Source of the DNA: Eubacterium sp.
Lineage (GTDB): Bacteria; Bacillota_A; Clostridia; Lachnospirales; Lachnospiraceae
Direction of reading: 5' to 3'
DNA length: 40,649 nucleotides
Assembly (NCBI GenBank): GCA_024687845.1
Contig: JAILEL010000015.1
Location: forward strand, 1-40,649
This document shows, piece by piece, positions 1-8,469 of this stretch. Under the pieces are notes generated by a model. It was not told the DNA's origin. It made no database searches and saw only the letters and a list, made by a program, of their open reading frames with translations. The translations under genes and the position numbers were made by a program. Every line of letters starts with the position of its first letter. Position 1 is the first letter of the stretch.

Positions 1-40
1 AATATATTAGATTATTTTTCATACACATAGTATAACATAT

Positions 41-69
41 TTGACAGATTATTGCATTAACCTTATAGT
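41..69 (+). promoter_or_regulatory. sigma-70 promoter of the decayed HPt gene
   Basis: A -35 box TTGACA (41-46), a 17-base spacer and a -10 box TATAGT (64-69) form a near-consensus housekeeping promoter. It points at the decayed HPt gene. An AGGG ribosome-binding site and an ATG at 85 follow, so the upstream signals look intact although the coding sequence is broken. Confidence 0.7.
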
Positions 70-84
70 TCAATCAGGGATAAA

Positions 85-380
85 ATGGCGCTTTCATCTC
101 GGTAATTGAATTACCGAGGATTCCCGCTTAGGTATCCTAAAATCCCTTCAGAAGCAAGCTTCGCAGAGCTAAAAAAAGTATAGAAGTGAGAGACCTTGAC
201 ACTGCCTTTGAAAAGGCCCATGCCTTGAAGGGAGTCACCGGAAATCTTTTCCTCACACCGCTCTACAAACCATTGGTGGAAATCACTGAGCATCTAAGAG
301 CTCGTGAAGATAGAGATTACTCAGAATTGATGACAGAAATAGAAAATCAAAGAGAAAAGCTTGAAAACATCTGTAAATAA
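85..380 (+). pseudogene. decayed HPt (histidine phosphotransfer) domain protein
   Basis: HPt proteins carry a phosphoryl group on a histidine in multistep phosphorelays. The reading frame from 186 encodes the HPt core KAHALKGVTGNL, with the phospho-accepting His in H-x-L-K-G, and a C-terminal helix ending at 380. Upstream, the frame that starts at the ATG at 85 hits a stop at 103-105. It then reads on as PSEASFAELKK and ends at TAG just after a run of seven A's (171-177). Adding one A would join SFAELKK to SIEVRDLDTAFEKAH, which is typical HPt sequence. So I infer a one-base deletion in the A-run plus loss or replacement of roughly the first 40 residues. A GTG at 186 could in theory start a 64-residue remnant, but no good ribosome-binding site precedes it. 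The promoter and terminator remain. An assembly error in the homopolymer is possible but would not explain the upstream stop. Confidence 0.65.
98..118. repeat. perfect 21-nt palindrome
   Basis: Two perfectly complementary 10-base arms (98-107 and 109-118) flank a single central G. The palindrome begins at the seventh codon of the short ORF starting at 85 and covers its stop codon (103-105). It could be a protein-binding site, a hairpin in the transcript or a scar of rearrangement. It has no T-tract, so a terminator is unlikely. Confidence 0.6.
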
Positions 381-387
381 AATCAAT

Positions 388-435
388 AATTCCCGGTTGA
401 TAAGTATTTTGAAAAATCTTTATCAACCGGGAATT
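388..435. terminator. bidirectional terminator hairpin
   Basis: A perfect 16-bp stem (388-403 with 420-435) has a 16-base loop. It lies between the end of the HPt remnant on the plus strand and the stop of the VWA gene on the minus strand (447). It probably serves both converging transcripts, although the U-tracts are short. Confidence 0.7.
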
Positions 436-446
436 GTAATATAGCT

Positions 447-3400
447 CTATAAATTCCTGTCTTTCTTTTTACGAAGCAGTGCAGCAGTATCTAAGCCTGC
501 CGGTTCCTCCGAAGGAGCTGGCTGTTTTTCTTTTCTACCCTTTTTCTTAGAAGCTGGAGCTTCTCCCTTTTTATCCTCTCTAACTGCCTCTGAAAAGGTT
601 TCTGGTTCATTTGCTCCCATAGATAAGGCTGTCATTGATGTGTCTCTATAGAAAAGTCCTGAAGGTGTTTTGCTATCCTTATATAATCTCTCGGACGGGA
701 TATCACTTGGCTCTGTCTTCTCTAATGGTCTGTCTTCGACCGCCTTTTCTTTTTTCTTTAGCTTATCCAGTTTCATGCTTCTAAGCTTTGAAACAATTGC
801 AAATCTTCTAACAAATATGTCTGCAAGAAGTAGCAGTATTGCAATTACCAGAAGTATAAAAGTAATATCCTTTTTTCTTCTATTGCTGCTTTTCAGTTTA
901 GTAAATACTTTGTCACCATCTGATAAAAGCCGGCCATTATTTTCCACAAAGTTAAGCAAATTTTCATTTGAAATATCCAGCTTATATTCATCTGAAAACT
1001 GTACAGTTTCTATTGCATTTACAGCAGATACAACCTCTCCATTTTCCTCACGTCTCATACTCAGACTGTAGATACCTGTTTCTTCTGGAGCAAAGGTAGC
1101 TGTATACCGCCCCGGCCCATCTGACTGCATTTCAATCTCTTCAGTTTTACCAGATGGAGTTGTATAAACACCTTTTACTGAGGTATCTTCACTGTAGGAT
1201 TTGGCTGTATAGGTTATCTCAATATTGTTTCTTCTTTTGAAAACGCTGACACTGTCTGTTCCGGACTCCCCCTGCATGGAGGCATAGCTGAGCATATTCT
1301 TCCACATTCCAGCATAATCATCCATAGCAGCAAGATTTTCATCCCAGCTGCCAGATGCATTTGTAGTCCATGCAATGCTGTGTCCAAGACCATACTGCCA
1401 GTAAGCAAGAAGTGGATCCTCTTCATCAGTGCCTATTGCCTGTCTTGCATTATTCTTCAAGGTCGTAGCAATATAAGATGAAATGTTCCTGGTTCCGTCC
1501 GGATACAGTCCTTCTGTCATCTTATTTCCTGCATTAACTATCAGCGAAAAATCTCCCTTCTTAAAATACGTTGTTCCTGACAAATATATCTCTTCCGTAA
1601 ATATCTTCGGAACATCTGAGGATGAATCTGAATAATAATATCTTCCTCCACATTCTTCAGCCAGATATTCAAGTAGTCTCTGATCTGAATCTTCTCCAAC
1701 AGCTATGGTAGACATGGTAATATTATTATCATTTATCATTTTAGTGGCATCTCCAAAGTTCTGGGTCTCACCCTCACCATCAGTCAGAAGAAGCATATGT
1801 TTTACACCACTGTCAATCTCTGATATCTTCTCGGCACCTTCAATTACTGCAGGTTTAATAACAGTTCCTCCTGTGATGTCTATTTTTTCAATTTGGGATC
1901 TAATTGCCTCCTTATTCTCAGCCTTAACTATAGGCTGTATCCATTCATAATTATCACTAAATGCAAGTACTCCTACATAATCATCCGGCGTAAGCTGGTC
2001 AACAGCCTGAAGAGCCGCATCTATAGCCACATCCAGCTTCGACCTTCCACCAGCACCATCATCGCTCATCATGGAACCTGAACAGTCAATTATCATAACA
2101 ATTGCTGTAGATGGTATCTCATCTTCACTCTTTGGAGTCATTTCAACAGGCAGAATATCCTCGAGCACTGTATCTCTGTATCCTCCTGGGGCATAGCTCT
2201 CCTTTCCACCTGTAACGATAAGTCCTCCGCCATAATCCTTAACGTAAGAATCCAGTGCAGTCACAAATCCTTCCGGCATGTCCATGAAATGTGCATTGTC
2301 AATTATAATAGTCTTATATTTCAAGAGTTCCGCCATATTTTCAGGAGCATTCATTGCTGACACAACAGTAGTCTGTACATTCAGACTGCTCAGGAGATTT
2401 TCAAAACCTGTACTATCTTCATTTAGTCCTGAAACAAGCAGAACACTCTGCGGTGCTTCAACTGCCGCAGCTGCTATCACAGAATTATTCTCAGAAACTG
2501 TATCCCCCAGTGCTTCAACTGTAACAGTTCTCTCTTCAATAGATTCGTTTCCTGCCGTTTCCTTTAATACAAATGTATTCTCTCCCTTTGCAAGATTTAC
2601 ATTTGTTTCCTCTATCACTTCACTTCTGTTACTTATTCTTATGACAGCTTCTGTATCGTAATTACTATATATCTTTATCTTCAGATTATAACTGTCTCCA
2701 GTTGCCAGCTTCTCTGGCATATCTACTTCTTCAACATAAACATCCTGTCCACCCTCAGAATCAAAAATATATGCACACACTTCTACATTTTCCAGAGATG
2801 CAATATCACGGATATTATTTATATCTCCGAGAGTTTCCTTACCATCTGTAAGAAGTACTATTCTACCTTCGCTGGAATCCGGGATAATGGATGCAGTATA
2901 TTTAACAGCACTCTCGATATCCGTTGCCACTTTGTCTGGCTGAGAATAAATCTTAACAAAATCAATATCATTATTAACATACTGATCTGTAACCTGGTCA
3001 CGTCCAAATACGACTACTCCGTAATTCTCCTTCGAAGGTTTATCCTTTATAGAATTTCTGATATAATCTTCTACCTCACTCTGATGAGGCCTCATACTGT
3101 CAGACATATCCACAAGGAATATCGTTGTTATATTCTTCTTTCTGCCAGGAAGGACAATTCCTATGCAGGAAAGAAGTACGAGAGCAAGAAGTGCTATTCT
3201 AATGTAAAGCTCAGGTCCTCCTTTTACTCTTTTTCTTCTTGCATATATTATCCAGTCAATGATAAGAAGGATTAAGGCAAGAATCAGGCAGATTCTTTTT
3301 ATTGAAAGATAGGATACATTTCCGTTGCCCTTAAGGTAGCTCACTGATTCAGCTTCGAGAGATCCATCACCTTCCGCCTCAGGAAATCTTACTACAAAAT

Positions 3401-5096
3401 AAGCCTCCTGATCAGTACCTTTCTTATCCTTCAGCATATATAGACCAGCCTGATTATAGTTTCCACCACTTGAAACTGTAAAATAGTCTGCAACATTTCC
3501 CGGTGCGAATCCCTGCTTTTTTTCATTTAGTTGAATGGGCATAATCTCGGATGAACTACTGACTGATGGACTGAGAGCAACACTTTCTCCAGCAGTTATA
3601 TACTGACTCTCAATAAGATTGTCATTACTGAGATATGATATAACATCAGCTATAAAAACTGGAAATTCTGCCATTAAAGGATACTCGGTATTTCTTATAT
3701 CAAAACCAAGTACTACCTGTTTAACTCCATCCTTCTCACCATAATATCCAACCGTCTGAGTTTCACCATTCTCTGACTGAACAGTCATAAAAGGGCTCGC
3801 CCACTGTGGACAACTGAGAACGCTGATATTACCCGCACCAAAGCTGTAATCAGACATATCAGGAATAAAATCACCTGTTTTTACATTTATCAGAGCTCCA
3901 TCTATAAGTTTTGAATCTGCATCACTGTATCCCTGTACAAGTCTTGGATAATCCTTTGTAACAAGAGAAGCATTATCATAAAATGCAATCGTTTTCGCTG
4001 CATCTTTCTCATCGTTTTCTGAAGTGATATCTGAATCCTTCTGAACCTTAAGCATGGAATTACCAGCAGAAAAAGCAGTATAAGCTTTCTCAAAATATAT
4101 ATTTCCATTTCCTACAAGATACACATCAGATTCCAGAGAATTATCAGTCACTGCATAGGAAATGTTATCTCTGTCCAGTCCATCAACAGCTCCCTCCACT
4201 TCCTGTGCGTCACTGTAAAAAACAACTCCGGTAATTTCAGCCTTTATGAATTCGCCACTTATTTTTCTTCCAAGTAAAATAAGGTTCTTTTTTTCAGCTG
4301 TATCTACTGACCTGACCTCTATAAGATTATCCGAATCATCATATAGGGAAAGCTCAAACCTCGCATCCTTCCCACCTGTAATATAATAATCAACGGATAT
4401 GTCATATCCCTCTTCACCTTTTACCGCTGACACACGGGATATTCCAACATTATTTACCTTCTCGCCAAAAACTATTATTTCCGTAGGAATATCTGACTTA
4501 CCTACCTCCTCCAGATCTGCAGCACCATCAGCATCCGTAAGAATTATTATATTATCCGCTTCAAAATTCTTCAGAAAGCTGTAAAGATTATCATAATCAT
4601 CCGGATAGTCCGAAGGTTTAATTCCTGAAATGATTCTTCTAAGCTTAGCCATATCGCGGCTCTGACTGAGGAGAATATCTCTGTTACCGGTTACTATTGT
4701 TACATTTCCACCTATGGATTCAAGAAGATTCTTTGCTTCTGTAATAGCCTTTTCCAGTCTCGTTTCACTATCGCTATCACTAGTTCTCATATTCATGCTT
4801 CCAGAATTATCTATCACTATAATAGTATTTCCGGATTTGTTGGAAACTGACTTTTTAATGACTGGTGACATTGCGGCGAATGTCAAAAGAAGAAGAGCTG
4901 TTATTTCAAGAAACATCAGAATATTTCTGATGAATCTGCTTGCAAAAGTAACACTCCTCTCGTTCTTCTCAGCATTTCTCCAAAGCAAAAGGGAAGGAAT
5001 CACCTTCACCACTCCCTTGGGCTTCATCAAATATAGAATTATAATCACAGGTACTCCCACCAGAAATACAAGTGGAAGTAATGTAGCAAATATCAT
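447..5096 (-). CDS. giant membrane protein with three VWA domains (BatA-like N-terminus)
   Basis: This 1549-residue protein looks like two membrane VWA proteins fused end to end. Residues 1-80 match the N-terminal module of BatA-type proteins, with two hydrophobic segments (about 5-23 and 60-77). A VWA domain follows, with the MIDAS motif DNSGS at 96-100. A TM pair (about 602-619 and 632-650) leads to a second VWA with DMSDS at 663-667. Next comes a segment resembling the class I glutamine-amidotransferase fold, and a third VWA with IIDCSGSM (Asp 1004). A last TM near residue 1400 precedes a charged, Lys/Glu/Pro-rich cytoplasmic tail. VWA domains bind metal through MIDAS and mediate protein contacts. 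In MoxR clusters they are thought to be clients of the AAA+ ATPase. It is the last gene of the cluster, with ribosome-binding site GAGGG six bases before the ATG. The function is unknown, and a role in envelope assembly or stress is inference. Confidence 0.85.
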   Translation of the reverse strand: MIFATLLPLVFLVGVPVIIILYLMKPKGVVKVIPSLLLWRNAEKNERSVTFASRFIRNILMFLEITALLLLTFAAMSPVIKKSVSNKSGNTIIVIDNSGSMNMRTSDSDSETRLEKAITEAKNLLESIGGNVTIVTGNRDILLSQSRDMAKLRRIISGIKPSDYPDDYDNLYSFLKNFEADNIIILTDADGAADLEEVGKSDIPTEIIVFGEKVNNVGISRVSAVKGEEGYDISVDYYITGGKDARFELSLYDDSDNLIEVRSVDTAEKKNLILLGRKISGEFIKAEITGVVFYSDAQEVEGAVDGLDRDNISYAVTDNSLESDVYLVGNGNIYFEKAYTAFSAGNSMLKVQKDSDITSENDEKDAAKTIAFYDNASLVTKDYPRLVQGYSDADSKLIDGALINVKTGDFIPDMSDYSFGAGNISVLSCPQWASPFMTVQSENGETQTVGYYGEKDGVKQVVLGFDIRNTEYPLMAEFPVFIADVISYLSNDNLIESQYITAGESVALSPSVSSSSEIMPIQLNEKKQGFAPGNVADYFTVSSGGNYNQAGLYMLKDKKGTDQEAYFVVRFPEAEGDGSLEAESVSYLKGNGNVSYLSIKRICLILALILLIIDWIIYARRKRVKGGPELYIRIALLALVLLSCIGIVLPGRKKNITTIFLVDMSDSMRPHQSEVEDYIRNSIKDKPSKENYGVVVFGRDQVTDQYVNNDIDFVKIYSQPDKVATDIESAVKYTASIIPDSSEGRIVLLTDGKETLGDINNIRDIASLENVEVCAYIFDSEGGQDVYVEEVDMPEKLATGDSYNLKIKIYSNYDTEAVIRISNRSEVIEETNVNLAKGENTFVLKETAGNESIEERTVTVEALGDTVSENNSVIAAAAVEAPQSVLLVSGLNEDSTGFENLLSSLNVQTTVVSAMNAPENMAELLKYKTIIIDNAHFMDMPEGFVTALDSYVKDYGGGLIVTGGKESYAPGGYRDTVLEDILPVEMTPKSEDEIPSTAIVMIIDCSGSMMSDDGAGGRSKLDVAIDAALQAVDQLTPDDYVGVLAFSDNYEWIQPIVKAENKEAIRSQIEKIDITGGTVIKPAVIEGAEKISEIDSGVKHMLLLTDGEGETQNFGDATKMINDNNITMSTIAVGEDSDQRLLEYLAEECGGRYYYSDSSSDVPKIFTEEIYLSGTTYFKKGDFSLIVNAGNKMTEGLYPDGTRNISSYIATTLKNNARQAIGTDEEDPLLAYWQYGLGHSIAWTTNASGSWDENLAAMDDYAGMWKNMLSYASMQGESGTDSVSVFKRRNNIEITYTAKSYSEDTSVKGVYTTPSGKTEEIEMQSDGPGRYTATFAPEETGIYSLSMRREENGEVVSAVNAIETVQFSDEYKLDISNENLLNFVENNGRLLSDGDKVFTKLKSSNRRKKDITFILLVIAILLLLADIFVRRFAIVSKLRSMKLDKLKKKEKAVEDRPLEKTEPSDIPSERLYKDSKTPSGLFYRDTSMTALSMGANEPETFSEAVREDKKGEAPASKKKGRKEKQPAPSEEPAGLDTAALLRKKKDRNL

Positions 5097-5154
5097 TTTT
5101 AACCCTCAATTCTTACTATTCATGTAGAATATAATGACACGCTGAAACACGGGG

Positions 5155-5194
5155 AATAAGCATTTTTCTTAGAAAAACAGCGGTTTCTTATTTC
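5155..5194 (-). other. intercistronic hairpin between DUF58 and VWA genes
   Basis: The gap between the DUF58 stop (5202) and the VWA start (5096) holds a small stem-loop. Its core is 5163-5169 paired with 5171-5177, inside an outer AATAAG/CTTATT pair. There is no clear T-tract, so it may affect mRNA stability rather than terminate. The call is weak. Confidence 0.3.
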
Positions 5195-5201
5195 AGAGTT
5201 T

Positions 5202-6071
5202 TTATATGAATATCGTTCTCATCGTTTCAAAAATTACCTTGTCGAAGGTATCCTTAGTAGTACAAAGATAATAAGTTGCTCCAGATGACAATGCATTTGT
5301 TTTTATCCTTTTAATATAATTATCAAGTGCTTTCTCATACTGGCTTATTGTCTGTGTATCCAAGGTAACTCTGACATTTGCACCTTCATTTTCAGAGTCA
5401 TAAAAATCATAAGCTCCAGTCAGGTCTATATTAACTTCTTCCTCAGAGAGAATATGTACAAATGAGACCTCCATATTTTTATACTGGAGATATTTGATTA
5501 TATCCCTTTCTCTATCCACGAAGTTTTCATCCATAAAATCCGAAAGAATAAATACATTTCCACCTCTGCCGATATTTATCCGCTTTATCGATTCCGAGAT
5601 ATTAACCGAGCCCTTAACCTGAACATTCTCCAGCCATTTTTTCAGCATCAGAAGTCCGTTATTACCAGATGGAACCCGGAAAGTATTTGAAACATTTCCA
5701 AGATCGGTCACATATACTGCATCCTTCCCATTAGATGCAATATAACTGAGAGCTAATGTCAGTTCAGACATAAGTGTACTCTTAAGATGCTCGCCGAAAT
5801 CCATCGATTTGCTGGTATCAAGAAGAATATTTACCCTTCCTTCTCTCTCTTCCATGTATTCCTTGATATACATCTTATCAAGTCTGGCATAGGCATTCCA
5901 ATCAACATAACGCATATCGTCCCCCGGAATATACTCACGGTAGCCCGAGAATTCTGCAGAGCGTCCTTTTCTGGAAGTTCTCCTTTTTCCCTCATTTACC
6001 GAGAAGCTGCGCTTAATATTCAAATGTAGATTTCTCAGCCGCTCCAGGCTTCTGATATCGATGGATTCCAT
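5202..6071 (-). CDS. DUF58 domain protein
   Basis: This 289-residue soluble protein belongs to the DUF58 family. It has the family signature from about residue 35, GRSAEFSGYREYIPGDDMR followed by VDWNAYARLDKMYIKEY. A VWA-like fold follows, with a degenerate MIDAS, LLDTSKSMDFG, near residue 86. DUF58 proteins are almost always encoded next to MoxR ATPases and membrane VWA proteins, as here, and are thought to act with them. There is no signal peptide or TM, so the protein is presumably at the cytoplasmic face. The ATG at 6071 has an AAGGAG site five bases upstream. It lies between the MoxR gene (63-bp gap) and the VWA gene (105-bp gap). The biochemical role is not established for the family. 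Confidence 0.9.
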   Translation of the reverse strand: MESIDIRSLERLRNLHLNIKRSFSVNEGKRRTSRKGRSAEFSGYREYIPGDDMRYVDWNAYARLDKMYIKEYMEEREGRVNILLDTSKSMDFGEHLKSTLMSELTLALSYIASNGKDAVYVTDLGNVSNTFRVPSGNNGLLMLKKWLENVQVKGSVNISESIKRINIGRGGNVFILSDFMDENFVDRERDIIKYLQYKNMEVSFVHILSEEEVNIDLTGAYDFYDSENEGANVRVTLDTQTISQYEKALDNYIKRIKTNALSSGATYYLCTTKDTFDKVIFETMRTIFI

Positions 6072-6134
6072 ATCTGCTCCTTATGACATGTCGTATCAAA
6101 AATCGCCTTTGACACCCACTTCTTTAAATAGTAT

Positions 6135-7064
6135 TTACATACAGCTTTTTACAACAGCATCTGCACTCACACCATCGCTTATTGCATCGAAACTTAGTAT
6201 CAATCTGTGCCTAAGTATCGGCAATGCAACCGTTTCAATATCTTCAAAGGAAACATTGAAACGTCCATTCATAAATGCTCTTGCCTTCGCACATCTAATG
6301 ATATGCTGAGCAGCTCTAGGGCTTGCGCCTTCCCTTATATATTTATTTTCTTCGTGTGTTTTCATAACTATATCCAGTGCCCTGTCCATAACAGCATCAG
6401 CTAATGGAATCTGACGGATCATCTGTCTTATTGCTATCAGATCCTGAGTGCTTACCACTGGGTTTGCCATGAGATCAGGTGTGCCTTCAGTAAGACTGAC
6501 AATTGCAGCCAGCTCCTGCCTTGTTGGGTATTCAACAAGAAGCTTCATAGCGAATCTGTCCAGCTGTGCTTCTGGAAGAGGATAGGTTCCTTCCTGTTCT
6601 ATAGGGTTCTGAGTTGCGATAACAAAGAAAGGATCCGGAAGTGCATAGGTAAGATCTCCTACTGTAACAGTATGCTCCTGCATTGCCTCCAGCAGAGCAG
6701 ACTGAGTTTTAGGAGTAGCTCTATTAATCTCATCAGCCAGGATTACATTTGCAAAAATAGGACCTGCTTCAAACCTGAAGCTGCTTCCCTTCTCATCTCT
6801 TACCATAATATTGGTACCCGTAATATCCGCAGGCATAAGATCAGGCGTAAACTGAATTCTTTTAAATGACATATTAAAAACATGACTGATAGCACTGACA
6901 AGTCTTGTCTTACCAAGTCCCGGCATACCTTCAAGCAGGACATTTCCACCTGTGAGAAGTACCGTCAGCAGATTATCAACCGTCTCAGCCTGCCCAATAA
7001 TCTCCTTATGAATCTCATTCTTAATCAGATCAATACGCTCTTTACCCATTTCAAAATCAGTCAT
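6135..7064 (-). CDS. MoxR family AAA+ ATPase
   Basis: This 309-residue MoxR-type AAA+ ATPase is full length. The Walker A motif GMPGLGKT is at residues 46-53. Walker B is VILADEINRA, followed by TPKTQSALLEAMQE. The sensor 1 region is FFVIATQNPIEQEGTYPLPE, and a sensor 2 region contains SPRAAQ. MoxR ATPases are chaperone-like and are thought to remodel or insert cofactors or metals into VWA-containing partners. The neighbouring DUF58 and triple-VWA genes are the obvious candidate partners. The start at 7064 has an AAGGAG site 11 bases upstream, which is a long spacing. The physiological target is unknown. Confidence 0.95.
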   Translation of the reverse strand: MTDFEMGKERIDLIKNEIHKEIIGQAETVDNLLTVLLTGGNVLLEGMPGLGKTRLVSAISHVFNMSFKRIQFTPDLMPADITGTNIMVRDEKGSSFRFEAGPIFANVILADEINRATPKTQSALLEAMQEHTVTVGDLTYALPDPFFVIATQNPIEQEGTYPLPEAQLDRFAMKLLVEYPTRQELAAIVSLTEGTPDLMANPVVSTQDLIAIRQMIRQIPLADAVMDRALDIVMKTHEENKYIREGASPRAAQHIIRCAKARAFMNGRFNVSFEDIETVALPILRHRLILSFDAISDGVSADAVVKSCM

Positions 7065-7092
7065 GTCGTTCCTATCTCCTTACTGTCACTTA

Positions 7093-8436
7093 TTAATCAT
7101 CCAGCCCTGAGAAATAATCCCTAATCACATTCGACATATTCCCAGGATATTTTCCTTTATCTACTCCATCGTATGCTTTATTTTTATAATCTGTAATTAC
7201 CGTGTTATACGGAACCTTCTCTCCATCCCATACAAGTCCGTTCTGTTCTTTGGTATATTGGGAATTAGAATTATCTCCGTATTTTCCAGACAGATTCTTA
7301 TTCACACTGACATAATCGTGATTATGATCAGCATTGTCATTTTTATTTACCTGACTATTTCCCTGCCCAGAACCATTGCCTTTGCCATTTCCTTTACCGT
7401 TGCTGGCACTCTGACCATTTTCGCCGTTCTGTCCGTTTTCGCCATTCTCACCATTTTGACCATTCTGGCCATTTTCGCCATTCTCACCATTCTGACCGTT
7501 TTCGCCATTCTGTCCGTTTTCGCCATTCTGACCGTTTTCGCCATTCTGGCCATTCTCACCGTTTTCACCATTCTGATTTTTCTGGCCATTCTGGTTATTC
7601 TGGTTATTTTTATTGTTTGATGCATACTGCATATTATTTGAGGTCTGCTGGTGTTCAGCTATTTCCTGCGCACTTTTAATGCTGGAATTCTGAAGATTCT
7701 CCTTAGAAAGCGCTTTTAATCCATCATTTATTTCACCAAGCTTATACTCATATTTTTCCTCTGCCTTGGACAGTTCATTTTTATCCTTAGCAGTCTTTAT
7801 TTCACCCATAGAACGTTCCATTGATTCGATCATTTTACTCAGATCTTCAAGTTCTTCAGGTGAAAGCTCAGACGTATCTATATCCTTAAGAGCTTCCAGC
7901 ATCTCACGTACTTCCTTTTCAGCAACCTTTGCTTCTTTTTTCGTTTCTTTTCTTTCCTTTGCTACCTGTCTTGCAGGTGTATCAACAAACTGAAGTCCAA
8001 CTGATATTGCTAAAACAAGTAATCCAATAAGAAGCTTTCTCCATGGTATATCAAATGCAACCTTAACCTTAAAGCTTTCATTCTTTAATCGTTGCTCAGC
8101 ATCTTTTCTCTGAATCTGGCTTATCTCATCATCCTTATCTTCGTTCTCACAAGCTGTAATGATTCTTTCCTCAAAACCAAAGCTGTCAATAAACAGAGCT
8201 GCTTCCTTCGCACTTTTTTTGTGCCTTATTCCAAGCACTATTCCAGCTGGGATGCTAAGTAAAACGAAGATAATTGAGAACATCAAAACTGATGGAAATG
8301 GAACAACCAGACTTACGAGCATCGCTAACAGAGCTACTGCACTGAACCACATAAAGGATTCTGATATAGCTCTGATATAGACCAGCATATTAAGTTTTTT
8401 TCTGATTCTGTTTACGAATCCATTTATGTATTCCAT
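7093..8436 (-). CDS. membrane protein with coiled coil and NGQ/NGE repeat tract
   Basis: This 447-residue protein has no recognised function. It opens with two hydrophobic segments (about residues 25-45 and 50-70). A soluble stretch and another TM follow (about 133-150), then a charged, probably coiled-coil region rich in Lys and Glu (about 155-265). Next is a low-complexity tract of Asn-Gly-Gln and Asn-Gly-Glu units (about 272-345). The C-terminus is NTVITDYKNKAYDG and NVIRDYFSGLDD. That ending resembles the conserved tail of proteins that accompany MoxR/DUF58 genes in other Firmicutes (recalled, not searched). It sits between the ABC permease and the MoxR ATPase, 28 bp before the latter. 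A role as a membrane scaffold with an extended linker is inference. Confidence 0.8.
   Translation of the reverse strand: MEYINGFVNRIRKKLNMLVYIRAISESFMWFSAVALLAMLVSLVVPFPSVLMFSIIFVLLSIPAGIVLGIRHKKSAKEAALFIDSFGFEERIITACENEDKDDEISQIQRKDAEQRLKNESFKVKVAFDIPWRKLLIGLLVLAISVGLQFVDTPARQVAKERKETKKEAKVAEKEVREMLEALKDIDTSELSPEELEDLSKMIESMERSMGEIKTAKDKNELSKAEEKYEYKLGEINDGLKALSKENLQNSSIKSAQEIAEHQQTSNNMQYASNNKNNQNNQNGQKNQNGENGENGQNGENGQNGENGQNGENGQNGENGENGQNGQNGENGENGQNGENGQSASNGKGNGKGNGSGQGNSQVNKNDNADHNHDYVSVNKNLSGKYGDNSNSQYTKEQNGLVWDGEKVPYNTVITDYKNKAYDGVDKGKYPGNMSNVIRDYFSGLDD
7411..7612 (-). repeat. coding tandem repeat (NGQ/NGE units)
   Basis: About 200 bp of imperfect 9/18-nt tandem repeat encode alternating NGQ and NGE triplets within the membrane protein gene. 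The units differ mainly at third codon positions, so the tract is not freshly amplified. Such tracts can vary in length between strains by slippage. Confidence 0.85.
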
Positions 8437-8469
8437 GGTGATGCCCTCATAGCTATATTGTTTTATATG

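Noticed and set aside
670..5127. Several plus-strand frames of 60-137 residues opposite the VWA gene
   Set aside because: They are antisense to a clear 1549-residue gene and show no family motifs or ribosome-binding sites.
7258..7625. Open frames on both strands across the NGQ/NGE repeat
   Set aside because: These are shadow frames created by the repeat's periodicity. They are low complexity, and the minus-strand membrane protein frame explains the region.
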